Shown in pieces: positions 39,172-50,784 of a DNA stretch of 64,000 nt. The translations under genes and the position numbers were made by a program. The stretch's first letter is position 1; each line of letters starts with the position of its first letter. Origin of the DNA: Helopsaltes ochotensis. Lineage: Eukaryota; Chordata; Aves; Passeriformes; Locustellidae. The notes beneath the pieces were generated by a model, which saw only the letters and a program-made list of their open reading frames with translations, was not told the origin of the DNA and ran no database searches. The stretch lies in the NCBI GenBank assembly GCA_013400155.1, contig VXBM01000341.1:458981-522980 (forward strand). Reading direction: 5' to 3'.

Positions 39172-42100
39172 ATTCTGCTCTCAAGTTTCCCCAAATAAGG
39201 TTTGCTGGGAATGTAGATCATCCACCACTAGGTATAAAGCTGCTTCTTCAAGCATGTGTTGGGGGGTTTAGTACTTAAGAAATACTCTGGTTTGTTACAA
39301 GTGACTGCTAGAAGGTTAAGAGCCTCTTCTTCATGCAGGGGTTATTTGGGAAGGGTTGAATGCTGTGTGTTTTCATGAGCTGAAATGTAAAAGCTCTTTA
39401 GGAAGATCAGAGCAACCAAGGAAGGACAAATCCTCAACATAGCTGATTAACCTGGAGCCTTGCTGTGACAGCTGTGTGTGCCTTTTCCATGCCATAAAAC
39501 CAAGTTAGGGAAGGGCTGTTTTGAGTTTCAAATGACACAGAGTTGCAGGCTTTTACCTTATTTCTGTGCAGAGGAGATAACAGTGGGAATGTAGAACTTT
39601 CCCTATCGGGCTGGAGTGATTTTAAATTGTCATTCATCACAACTTATGTATCATATGATGTCAGCAGCAGGAGTGGAAATAAGTTCAGAGTCCAAATCCT
39701 TACCTGCAATAAGACACAATACTGGAAAAGAATGCTGTTTCTGGTATTTGAAGTTGTTATGAGGAAAGTCTTTGAGGTTTAACCCAAAAATGAGGGGAAA
39801 CTTGGGAAAAGGTAGCTGTTACAGAAGGCAGCAAAGGAGAGAGCAATCAAAAGATGGCCAACAGGCTGTTAACAGGAGGGTGTGGAGTAGGAGATCTTTT
39901 GAAGGCATTCCCATAGTAAGAAGAAAATGGTTTTCTAGCTCAATATTTCTTTTCCTTGGAAGTGACCATTTTAGCTAAAGTCACTGAGATCATGAAAGAC
40001 ATCATGGGTAAAGAGCCTCACAGTTTAAAAAATCAGAGCTGAAGAAGTGAGGAAACTCATTTCAGGAGGAACTTTACTCAGTCTCTGACATTTTGATGCA
40101 GAAAGTTAATAGATGTCTTTCTGGACAAGAAAGAATTACATGAAAGTTTCACAAAATCCAAGAAAAATGAAGATTTGGCGGGAACAGTTTTAGTAAGAGA
40201 TAAAGTGAAACAACTGAGAGGTTATGTATAAATGACGAATATTCTTTCCAAGGAGTAAAAAGGATTCTACATTACTGCGGTAGCATAATGGAAAATGGCT
40301 TTCTAAGTGACAGAGAGATATTGTCAACAGAAGAATAGGGAAGTGATTTACTGACTTTTTTAGTTGTAAAACTTTCTCTTTTCTTCTGTCAAATGTCAGT
40401 AGAAAATCTTTTACAATATGGTCAGTTAAAAAAAAATTGATCAACATGATGATAAAATAGAAGGGTTTCTTCCCAGCAAGTGGATTATTTATCAAAGCTT
40501 TAACTTGCTTCAAATGCAGCACAATGTTTTATCGTCATCTGTACTTCCCTCATCTCAAACTTTGCAGCCCAGTGTTCAAGGCTGTCTGAACCTCCTGAGC
40601 ATTGTGACATAAGGGTTTTCTAAGAAAAAATTCCTACTTGAATTGTAGCATCCTGTTTGGTGGGGAAAATATCCACTCTGGTTCTAAATATGTTCTTTGG
40701 TGTAGAAATGACCACAGCTGACTAATTCTGGTGAACAGTTGCAACATCGTTTTGTTGGGGAAAATAAAAAATGTACTTTTATTTTTAGTCTAAATACATT
40801 ATCCTGGCAGGGAAACAGCCTGAGAACATGGACTGGACATTAAGAGTCCTGGCTCTTCCTAATTGTGCAAGAAAGTTCCCATTTAGAATAATTCCTCCAG
40901 CTCCCTATTCCTCATTCATTCCTTTAATGTCAGGATGATAGTGCCTGTGCCCTTCCTGCCTGTTCCTTTGCAAAACAGCATGAAAAATACCATTCTGTGT
41001 AACCAGCTCTCTCCCATTCCCTACTGCTGACTGAGGATGGCTGAGTCCTCCTTTTTGAATGAAGATTGAGTGGTGAATGCTGTCCTTACCTTTCTGCCTG
41101 CACTGGGCCTAGGATATTCCTGAAGTGGGGAGTCCAAGCACTGTCCAAATACCAAAATACAGAAATAGTGCGCTTGTAGGCTGTGTCAGCATAGAGAGAA
41201 AGGTGTCCTTCAGAGTCTGGCCCTGGGTATAAGCAGGTCATTGTGAAATTGCAGCCAGGTTTGGTGGTGTGCTGCCTCCCTGCTGCAAAGCACAGAAAGG
41301 ACTCTGCTGACTTTGTGCCTTCAGAGGCAAGAGAGTTGTTCAATTAGCATGACAGGGTGTAGATAATGGACTTAAAAATTTGTGGGTGTTGGGCATGTGG
41401 GAAATCAGGAATCAGGTCATCACAGCTAGTCAGAATTTTCATAACAGAAAAAGTAGAATTTTTCTTCATGGAAAAAAGTTTCTTTTGAGATACCTGAAGA
41501 CAAAAAAGTTAATAATACAAGGTTTATCACAGTGCCACTGCATTATAAAAGATACTGTGCTTTTCAACATCACAACCATTCTATGATGTGAGAAGTATAA
41601 ATCTCTACTGGAAAAACATTATTGCACAACTCTAATGAAATATTTAAAATAATTTTTGGAGGAATTTCAGAATCTTCTGCAGTACAATGGTTTAACCTAT
41701 ATGTTCTGAGATAGATAAACTTTCCAGTAGAAAAGTTTCTTTTTAGCAAAGATTTCCTTTCCTTTCTAACTCCTTATCTCCACATTTGACTAGGGCAGAC
41801 GTCATGATTCCCCATCCAAATCTTCTCCTTCTGGTGGACAATGGTCTAAATAATATCTTGCATAGTAATAGTTATAAATTACAGAGCTGTCAAATCATTT
41901 TCTATCGAATCATGTCCGGAATTTTTTAGAAGCTGTTTGACCCTGCGGTCACTTCTGTTGTCTCTTGTGTTTTCTCTTGCTTCAGGGAGAAAGGGTTTTG
42001 AAAAGTCAATGACCCATTGTGCTAACAGATTGCTGACTTGCATTAAAATGAGATTGAAATTTTGTCTTAGTTTAAAAATCCTAAGAATCTTGCTGAGGTT

Positions 42101-42459
42101 TTGATTATACTGAGCAACATCATCACTTGTGAAATTTGTTGAAGAGAGTAATACCATGGAGAGAGGAGTTTATTTTCTTAAAACAACTGTCCTGTCTTAG
42201 AAAACAACCCTGCATTCTTATATAGCCATTGATGATACTAGCTAGAAACCCCAACAGTAATTTATTCTGCTTCTTCTTGCAAAAAGAACATCCTTTGACA
42301 CAGTGTAAGGTTACAGCTCATCTAGCTGAATATCTACCTGGAGCACTGCGAAGATGATGATGACCAAAATTTCGTCCTGCTCGTGATTTTTGAAATGACT
42401 TTTCACAATTAAAATATGAAGTACAGTAAAAAATTTAAAACCTCCTAAACAAAGCCATG
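39172..42459. other. Unannotated single-copy DNA
   Basis: AT-rich sequence with no recognised repeat and no supported gene. Open frames up to 110 codons lack domains and splice context. Confidence 0.55.
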
Positions 42460-42547
42460 AATTAAAAAAAAAACAAAAAACAAAAAAAACCACCAAAACC
42501 AAAAAAAACCCCAAAACCTCAAAAATCCAAAACAAACAACCAAACTA
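42460..42547 (+). repeat. G-free A/C-rich tract
   Basis: Not a single G occurs across 88 bases; the tract is built from A runs separated by C, CC and CCCC. It resembles a degraded (AAAAC)/(AAACC) simple repeat. The minus strand is correspondingly G/T-rich. Confidence 0.85.
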
Positions 42548-43191
42548 GAAAACTGGAATGTTCAAGAACTATAAAATGTAGCAGTACTTTTGCTAATAGG
42601 CAATACTCTTCTTTTGAGTTTTAAATATTTTTCTTGCTACTGTTTAGACTTTTGTCTGTAATTAAAAAAGCATAAATCTTCCTCTGTGCTTTAGAGCTGA
42701 TATTTACTCTGCTCCAGCAATAAATTCTAATTTCTACATTTGAGTAGTGTAGAATTAAATTTTTTGATTTCATACAGTTTGGGATTCTGGAGAAGCATTA
42801 GGATAAGATTTTAATAGAAAAACCTGAACTCTGGTGACTTTGTGTCTTTCCTGGGCAGCTAATACTGCAATAAATTCACTCAAGTTTGCTTCCTTTGAAT
42901 TTTGGTCTTGCTTGGACTGAATACCCAGCATCTGCTGTTACTGCAGACCTGGCCTAAAGCCTTTTAGCTATTTGCAGTGTGATTATTATCATTATCTGTA
43001 TACAAAGAATGAGAGAGAGCTGTAGGCAAGGTCTTGGTAAAAGATCTGACGTTTGACACTAAGAGATACTGTGGTTGATTTCTAGGTGACAGCTGAATGT
43101 AAATTATTATTTTACCGGGGGGTTTTTTCTTGCATCGGAAGTGGTGCAGGAATTATGAGAGGATCAGCAAACACATGGCTGTCAGAGCTAT
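42548..43191. other. Unannotated DNA
   Basis: Nothing recognised. Confidence 0.6.
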
Positions 43192-43372
43192 AATTACAGA
43201 TTGGTTTGAGTCAGAAAGGACCTTAAAGATTCCTTGGTTCCAACCCCCCTGCCATGGGCAGGGACACCTTCCACCAGTCCAGCTGAAAGCCCTGTCCAGC
43301 CTGCACTTGAGCACTTCCAGGGATGGGATATCCACAGCTTCTTTGGACAACCCACGCCAGTGTCTCCTCCTC
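43192..43372 (-). mobile_element. CR1 LINE 3' tail, reverse orientation
   Basis: The sequence is the reverse complement of the CR1 3' end: a decayed tail (ttacagattggtttgag), then ggaccttaaagat, then ccaacccccctgccatgggcagggacacctt, followed by the last part of ORF2 with the cacttccagggatggg word. Similarity ends near gccagtgtctcctcctc. It is a roughly 180-bp 5'-truncated copy, as most CR1 insertions are. Confidence 0.92.
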
Positions 43373-44051
43373 TTGTGCCGGCACATGGGACAGATGGTGG
43401 CGTGGGAAGGGGAACCCCGTGGTGCTGTCACTCAGCTCAGCAGCTGGAGGTGTTGTGTCACAGCTGGCCTGGTGGAGTGAGGAGTGCTGGGCACAGAGGG
43501 CTCATGGAGAGCTGCAAAAGCTCCCAGCAGTATTAACAGAGGTGGTGACATCTCTGCTCAGTCTCATGATTTTTGAGCGTTGCCTGTTGTCCTTTCCCAG
43601 GGCTACACAGACATCTGGTTTCCAGCAAGCTGAAAGTCTAACTGGAAATGACTTCCTATAAGTTGGTGCCAGAAAAGTCAAGAAAACATTATCATATTTA
43701 ATTTCTCTTATTTCATAAAATTAAGTTACATTTAGAAGAACTTTTTTTTTTTTCAATTATAAAATTGAAATGTTTTGTTCTCAACGGACACAGTTGGGTA
43801 AAAGTTGGCTTGTGCTTGGGGAAAGTAAAAGCTTACAAATCAGTAGTAAATAGTCAGAAAAATTAAAACAACCTCTTATCAGGTTTTCTACTTTGCTGAA
43901 CAATAAATAACCTCACAGTATGAAGTATTATTTTCCCCCTTCTTTTCATTTTACCTTTGAACTAAAGAATGTGTCTGTATTATGCACCCAATTACACCAC
44001 TGCTGACTTACATGGCATTTTTCTGGGTAAACAAAGCTAATGAATGCAGGG
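43373..44051. other. Unannotated DNA
   Basis: The part up to about 43500 is GC-rich and may be unrecognised CR1-adjacent sequence. A 12-base T run at 43742-43753 leads into a small inverted repeat (8-bp arms at 43751-43758 and 43763-43770, 4-base loop). Confidence 0.5.
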
Positions 44052-44106
44052 TATATATATAAAAGCTATTCTCAGTAGTGGGACATTCTCTCCTCCTCCT
44101 CCTCCA
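44052..44106 (+). promoter_or_regulatory. TATA-like box followed by (TCC)n
   Basis: TATATATATAAAAG at 44052-44065 is a strong match to the extended TATA box. A (TCC)n run lies at about 44090-44105, near where initiation would be expected 25-35 bases downstream. No CpG island, open frame or splice donor follows, so this may be an AT-microsatellite coincidence. Confidence 0.12.
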
Positions 44107-44172
44107 CACTCCACTGCATCAATAGGCATGGTTACACTGTGGCAATTACTTTTTTTCTTATGTTTATTTATT

Positions 44173-44187
44173 AAAAAAAAAAAAAAA
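44173..44187 (+). repeat. Poly-A run (A15)
   Basis: A homopolymer of 15 A bases follows TTTATTTATT. No retrocopy body is recognised upstream. Confidence 0.9.
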
Positions 44188-44999
44188 GGCAAGAGGCCCT
44201 CCTGCTCGGTTGCCTAGGTTATTCCATAGGCTACCAAGCAGCCTCTGTGGTATCTGCAATTATTCAGCAAAGCCAAACCATGAGGTAAAGAACCCCACAG
44301 TGGCTTCAGTTTCATTTAGGAATGTCCTAGCCACACTGTGGGATGAATTTTGCCCTCTACCACTGCCTAGTGCTGGGAGTGAAGCAACTGCCACTTATTT
44401 CTGTAACTAAACGGCACAGAACAAAGTGGTAATTGCCAAGCCCAGGTGATGCTAAAAAATGTGTGAATGCTGCCCAAGCTGACCCTGGAACACAGGGCCT
44501 CTTGCCCTGATGGAGAAACTATTTCAACTGCTGTGTGATGAAGATGCACTTTTGTTTATTTGTGTTTTGAAACTGATTTATCATTTCCTTCTGTCTTTCT
44601 AGTAAATTACTCTGGCAGCCCACAGTGCTTGCCAAACTTTCCAAAGAGGTTGTGAGGGAAACTGCTGGAGGTGGATGAGGCCAAGCTATGCAGAAAAAAA
44701 GTGTTGGCTTTCTGTCAAGGGGGAGGAAACCTGGGGAGGAATATTCAGTGAACATCCATCTGTAACCACAGGAGCAATTTCCTGCACCTTCCTAGCCAGT
44801 TTTCATTATTCTTTAAAGTAATCCGTGCTGGATATTTTACTTCCTCTCTACTGATAATTTATTTCTACATTCAGTACTGCTTGTTATTAGTAGTCCTTGC
44901 CACCAGCACACTTCTCCATCTGCCACCAGATCTGTGCTCTCTTTGCCATGCTGCTTTAGAGGTGAGACCCAGGGATGCTGCACTTTGACCAGTGAGAAG
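44188..44999. other. Unannotated DNA
   Basis: No gene or repeat is recognised. Composition is moderately balanced rather than AT-rich between about 44200 and 44500. Confidence 0.55.
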
Positions 45000-45088
45000 G
45001 ATTGTGACCTCCTGGATCATCACATTTCTTCTGGGAGGAGTTCGATTGTGACCTCCTGGATCATCACATTTCTTCTGGGAGGAGTTCG
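45000..45088 (+). repeat. Exact 44-bp tandem duplication
   Basis: Two copies of a 44-bp unit (45000-45043 and 45044-45087), starting gattgtgacctcctggatca, are identical at every base. The lack of any divergence suggests a recent duplication or an assembly artefact. Confidence 0.95.
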
Positions 45089-45649
45089 CTGTGTTCATCC
45101 AGCTCCCTTTTGGGTTGTGCTGTATTGCCATGGGGAAGGGGGTGGAAATCATTAAATGTGATAAGGAATAACTTTGGCTATGCTGTGGTTCTAAGTTATC
45201 AAAGCCATCTTCAACACCCCAGAGGCAGATGGGAAAAGATGATTAGATGCTAACAAGCTGATAATCAACAAGAGTAAGAGCTAATTAAGTTGTAACCATT
45301 ATGCTAATATATGCTACAATCTAAATGGAGCTGAGAAGTTGCTATCACAGCTCGGAAAGAGCTAGAACATTGTCCTGTTAGACTGGGTAATAGGGGACAT
45401 GGGCATAGCTCAGACATTTGCCATTTTGGCTAAGAATCTTGCCAAATGGAGGTAAGAAGGTAAAAAGTATCAAAGGCTGTTCCTCACCCTTCACAACCAG
45501 GCTTGCTGTCTAATCTAATTATTCAGGTATTGGTCTACTAACTTATGCACCCATGAGAATAACTATCAGTAGTATAAATCTGTTTTGTTGCTGTATTGCA
45601 GTAAATCCTTGAATTTCTTTGCAGGTATGTATATGAATTGTTTCCCTTT
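45089..45649. other. Unannotated DNA with octamer-like site
   Basis: An octamer-like ATGCTAAT (45301-45308) lies close to a TAATTA (45282-45287) in an AT-rich setting. A donor-like GAG|GTAAGA occurs near 45452 without a convincing acceptor upstream. Nothing else is recognised. Confidence 0.5.
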
Positions 45650-45845
45650 TAATAAAATCAAAATGAGAACAGAAAATCCAAGAATAAAAACAATAAAAAG
45701 CCCCCCACCGAAACTACCCCCATGCACGGAACACCACCACAAAACTACAAAAGAAAAAATCAAAAACCCACAAAAAACCAAGCAAAAAACCCCAACAACA
45801 ACAACAAAACTAAACGAGAAAAAGCAACCCCCACTGCCCAAACCT
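45650..45845 (+). repeat. A/C-rich, T-depleted tract
   Basis: By direct count, positions 45661-45840 contain only 10 T and 15 G in 180 bases, so A+C make up about 86 percent. Motifs such as (CAA)n at about 45794-45807 and A/C runs suggest a decayed simple repeat. The open frames reported on both strands here follow from the biased composition, not from coding. Confidence 0.85.
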
Positions 45846-46140
45846 ACTTGCATTACAGTTCTGAAGGTAGACTGTCTCTGGGTAACTTAGACCTTATCTT
45901 TCAAATATATGCAGTAAATGGATCTTATCAGTCAGAAACAATCCTTGTCAAACTGACTTTCCTAAGAGAGGGAGAGCAGGTGAATTTTGGCCTGTTTTTT
46001 CCCAGAGGACATGGCACCTCTCTTGGAACTCAGCTGCCAGCCCTGAGCTGCTCTGCAGGGCTTGAGGAGGAGCTGCGAGGTGCAAACAGCAATTAAACCC
46101 ACAGCTCCTGGGGTGATTTGGTTCTGTTTTCCTCCCATAG
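45846..46140. other. Unannotated DNA ahead of a strong acceptor
   Basis: Includes a GC-richer part at about 45990-46090. It ends in a strong pyrimidine tract (gttctgttttcctcccatag). Confidence 0.5.
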
Positions 46141-46170
46141 ATGCACAGTGTTGGAGATGTCTAACTCAGG
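46141..46170 (+). other. Candidate 30-nt microexon (low confidence)
   Basis: The 30 bases are preceded by a strong acceptor (pyrimidine-rich, ending cctcccatag) and followed by a good donor (CAGG|GTAAGG). The length is a multiple of three, and two of three frames are open. Small in-frame exons exist in vertebrate neural genes, but acceptor and donor words also pair by chance at this spacing. The peptide is not recognised. Confidence 0.15.
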
Positions 46171-46917
46171 GTAAGGTGAAGAGCTAAAAAAGCAGTCTTG
46201 GCTCCTTCAGGTCATCGCCTATTTGCCTTGCACAGTAATAGCAGCCTCTGATGGGTTCAGACCGAAATGTGTGAATGTGGGATGTGAGTACAGCTGGACT
46301 GAAAAAATGATTGTTGGATGTTCATGTCATCTTTTTCTATCCTGGAAACCATCAGTGGGAGTCTAATGACTTGTTTAGAAGATTGCAGGAGACAATTGCT
46401 AAAGCAATCAGCAAATATGATTATAATGTCTCAGTTCAGTAGACTTTCTATCTTAAGTAGGTTTGGAAGTGAAACATCTCCAAAAAAGCAGCAGAAGAGG
46501 AAGAGAGCTTTTTTCCTAAACCAAAAATTGTCAGTTAATTCACTGTTAGTTATCCAGTATTTTACTCAAATTGTACTTTTTAATGTTGTATTTATGTTTT
46601 GTTTTGCAGCTGTAGTTAAATAGGTCTTGAATGAAGGAAAAAGGAAAATTAAATGTATGTGTCTTGCTTGAAGGGAGAATGTAAATAATGAATGAGAGAG
46701 GCTTCAACAGAAAAACGAAGGGTTTTGGAGGCTTCAGAATTGGTCCCCTTTCGTATCATTAATAAAAAATGAATTATTGTAGCAGCTGAAGTGCTTTGTG
46801 TTGTCACAGGGTAATTCAGGAAGCGAAGCTTTACTTTAGACGAGGGAGAGCTGAAGTTTGGTTTCTCTTTTTGGCTCGGGGTTGTTTTTTTGGTTGGTTG
46901 TATTTTTTACTAGAATC
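46171..46917. other. Unannotated DNA
   Basis: AT-rich sequence with no recognised repeat or gene. Confidence 0.55.
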
Positions 46918-47145
46918 ATGTGCTGCTTGTGCCCTGGGTTAATTTTTAAGGTGGGGAAGTGCTGCTGGACCTGCGCACGCAAACCACAGCCGGGAAAGAG
47001 TTGTGACTGCAGCCAGGATGAGCTGGAAGAGGAGTCTTGTTCCCCCCTCTCACCCCACACGGCCACTGGGCAAGAGGGAGCCTGGTTTGCTGACCTCGCC
47101 CAAGCCAAGGAGAGAAGATTTAAACAGCTGCTCAGTCAAATTTGA
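46918..47145 (+). other. Small cysteine-rich open frame (75 codons)
   Basis: From ATG at 46918 (A at -3) to TGA at 47143-47145 the frame encodes 75 residues. Nine cysteines fall within the first 41 residues, in pairs and C-x-x-C spacings, followed by an acidic stretch and a basic, probably helical C-terminus. The segment is GC-richer than both flanks and many codons end in G or C, which is compatible with coding. No signal peptide, promoter or splice site is evident, and I do not recognise the protein. It may be chance in a GC-rich island. Confidence 0.15.
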
Positions 47146-50100
47146 AATGATTGCTGGACAGATGATAATTTTCCTTTGGAAAGGTGTTTTTGCTTTATCT
47201 TAAAAGATCACTAAAAGTAGCATTGCCTTTGTTGCTAGGTGGCATATCTGATTATTTTCTTGAAGTCGTTATCAGCTCTGCATGGCTGAAATTTGGTAAA
47301 AAAAGGTCTGGAATAGTCAAACCTACATCACAAAACACAGTTTCCCGGTGGTCAGGAGGTTTTTACCTGGTTCTCTGCCATCAGATCAGTGCACAACAGG
47401 TGAAGTAATTGCCCAGTAAAGCAGATCATCACATTTATGCTCTAGTATAATAATCCTACACACGAGTGCACAAATACAGATGGTAAATTGGGTCAATTAA
47501 CAGGAGCTTTGTGTACCTCTTAAACAAGAGACTTTAAAGGCAGTAACAAATTTCAATAAACTAAATAATAGAAAAAATCTACTTATGAGCTTTTAAGCAT
47601 AATGCCTTTCCAGCAGAGTACTCATCTTGTGTGAAAATGCAAATTTTGTCTCATCACTTGGGAGAGGAGTGAATACCAGAGGAAATACTGGAGGCAACTA
47701 AATGTATCCAGTTAATTAAAATACATCATCTTCTAATAAAAAGTAACATTATCTCAGGAGGGTTGTATACTTTAGCTTACTTCTCTGTGAGGAAGGACTT
47801 GCCAAGAACTTCTAGTGATACAAAGGAAATTGGAGGAATACTTGAGGATCTTATTCAAGCCTAAACCTTTTAGGACTTACATAATTTTCATGTGCTATCT
47901 CACTCCTATTGCATTAAGTATCCTAGGGGGTGATTTTTAGAAATTGCTTTTATAACTGGCAAAACAAATGTGATTTTTTTTTTCTTATTGTTTCTGTCAA
48001 AAATGGACTTTGGAGACAGAAGCTCTCTCAGTCTTTAAAAAGCAAAAACTTTAATACTGAAAATTAGATCTACAAAGAACAAGTATTCCCCACAGAAAAT
48101 GCTGATGTGTTTAGCAGTACACATGTAGGCATGAACACAAATATTTAGAGAAACTTGTGCTTTTGATAAAAAGAGGCAAAATATATCTTTTGGATATATC
48201 AAGTTGTTTTCAAAGCCTGAAAAATTTAGATTTTCAGCTAAAAAGAAACATTTTTTAAAAAGCCATACAATTTAAGAGAAATAACTTAAAAATCAATACT
48301 TCCAATTCTCTAAAGACAGTGGAAAAAATGTCAGGTAGTCATACCATCTGCTGGTTCAGCTGAATGTGCATTGTGAGGCATCCTCAATGGAGAGGTAACT
48401 TGGTGCTCTGTTACTGCATCATGTTAGCATAGTTTAATGAAATGCAACACTATTATCCCTTCTATACTTATGCAAAGGCTCTTTTAAATGTCTTTTATCC
48501 TGACATTAGCTAATTTTCACATTTTGTGCTGGTGTCTTTAGAATTCCCTTTACAGAGAGACCGTAGTTCATTTTGCACTCATCAGCCTAAAGAAAAACAA
48601 ATCGAACTTCCTCAAAATCTGTGCCTTTCCTGTGAAATTTGCCCCAAAAGCATGACATTAAATGGTTTGACAAGGCAGCCACGCACATCTTTCTGTGTAT
48701 TAGTGTATTGGCTTTTCTTTGTGTTGCAGCTGCCAGAGGATAAAGTCAGTTCTTAGTGTTGATTTCTGAAACATCCAAAAGGCTACAATGAAACATCAAA
48801 GAAGAGAGATTGACGTAGCAATATCCCTTGATGTGCTTGTTCCGCATCCAATCCCTGTAAGTAATTACCTGTCTGAAGTTGTACAAGCACTTCAGTTTGA
48901 CTAGAGACAGCTATTGATTTAGAAATCAGATGTGCTTGGGCTTGGTTGAAAAAAAACCCAACAACTTTTAAAATTAATTTTTTTCTCAGCCTGCTGTGGC
49001 CATGAATAAGCATCATTCATTTTATGCAATTTCCATTTGAAACGTTTTTGTACTGGGAATTTGTTTACCACTTGTGGCCTGCTAGTCTGAAAATTAGTTT
49101 TCTAACCATGCCTTCTAACCAAGCATTTGAAATGCTCCATTAAATTTTATAGGGTTTTTTTTTGAAAATCTACTGTTTATGGAAATGTCATCTGTCTGTC
49201 TCTATACAGGATAATATGATGTATTTTAAAAGATGCAAAAACATGGATTTTCATGATTTTAGAGTGTTTGATTATTTAGTTTGTTTTTTAGAAAGCTGAG
49301 CTGCTGTAAGAGCTGTGAAATTAATACTTGAAGAGTTCTGGCCATGGGAAAATTTAATCAAGAAATAAGTATTCTTCTACCTTTTCTCTCCCAGGAATTA
49401 CCCCTAGAACTGATTAAGCAAAAACCTGAGCCTGAGAAGTTGAAAATGTTTCCTGTAGAAAACACATGTTGAGTGCAATTTTTAGATAAAAAGTAATGGG
49501 CCAAAGTAGAATGTGATTTATAGGAGTTAGCAGAAAAGGTAAAAAATTGCTGTGGAATCAAGTAAAATCTGGAAACTAAATGTGCACATTCTAAGCTACA
49601 CATGCCATTATTGGGTCCCTAGGATTTTCTTGAGAATCTCTGAGAGATTTAATCCTTATAGAAATAGGGAGGTTGCAGCCTGGGCACAAAAAGATGCTTA
49701 AAAAATGTCTGAACATTTTAATGGCTCCTGTAGTTTAAAAGCAGGAAATGTAGGATATGTGATACCGATTTCTACTGTCAAGTGTGCCTCATTACTGCCA
49801 GGAACCAGGGGTGGTAAAGCTGGTGATGCTCGTTTGAACCAATCTATATGAATTCTTCACTTCCAGATTGTGTCTTTATCCATGTGTTGCCTGGATTTTC
49901 TAGAAAATGCCTTTTCTTGAGTAAGCGAGCACTGATGGAAGCTCCTTGTGAGCAACCTTTTCTCCTGGTGCTTTGCATGCTTCTGTGCAGGGGCAGTGTT
50001 ACTGGAGCCCGCAAGACAAACTCCTCAGTGATTGCACAAATGAAGGCAATTTGGGGTCTGGATAAGAGATGTGTAGGAGTGGAGATGAGGAGCTTCTGCA

Positions 50101-50247
50101 CCTCTCTGACCTAAGCAACTCTAATGGGATTTTTTTCTTCCTTCGCCAGTTATTGGTTAAGTCTCTTTGGGCCTCGTTTCTTCCTCAGAAATGTGTATGA
50201 AAACTATCTGTTTTCAAATATACCCCTGGAAATAAACTTTTCCCCAT
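47146..50247. other. Unannotated single-copy DNA
   Basis: AT-rich DNA with no recognised repeat and no supported gene. The sequence cccat at 50243-50247 is the left copy of the target duplication of the LTR that follows. Confidence 0.55.
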
Positions 50248-50784
50248 TGTTGTGGGGTTTAAGCCCAGGTGGAAATTAATCAGGGAGCTGCTTGCTCAGT
50301 CCCCCCATCCACCCTCACTCCAGTGGAATGGGGAAGAGGATCAAAACTTGTAGGCTGGGATAAGAACAGTTTAACTGGAAAAAAATACAATTATAATGAT
50401 ATTAATAGTAAGGGAAAGAGAAAACCAAACCAATATGATTGCTCACCACCTGCTGACCCCTGATTGGCCCCCTCCTTTCCCTGCCACTCCCCCTGTTTAT
50501 GTATTCACTGGGCATGGTGTTCTATGGTGTGAATACCTGGAATATCCCTTGGGCCAGTTCAGGTCACCTGTCTCATTTATGCTCCCTCCCATTTTCTTTA
50601 ATGTACCTCCTCCAACTACTGGCAAAACATGACAGACATACACAACAAGTCCTTGCTTTAGGATAAACATGACAAAGCCCAAAACATCAGTGTGTTGTCA
50701 ACGCCATTCTCATTCCGTGTCCAAAACACAGCGCTGTACCAGGTACTGAGAAGAAATAAACTCCACATCACTGAAACCAAGGCA
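50248..50784 (-). mobile_element. Complete ERVL-like solo LTR
   Basis: A 537-bp LTR in reverse orientation has intact ends: on the minus strand it starts TGCCTTGGTTTCAG and ends CCACAACA. The sequence CCCAT directly abuts both sides (50243-50247 and 50785-50789), a 5-bp target duplication as expected for class III (ERVL-type) integrations. A CCAAT box is present on the minus strand (TGATTGGC on plus at about 50461). No gag, pol or env sequence is adjacent, so the internal region was lost by LTR-LTR recombination. Confidence 0.9.

Noticed and set aside
43751..43770. Small inverted repeat (8-bp arms, 4-base loop)
   Set aside because: A/T-only-like arms of this size occur often by chance next to poly-T runs.
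45566..45890. Overlapping open frames on both strands
   Set aside because: They result from the T-depleted A/C tract, which lacks stop codons by composition.
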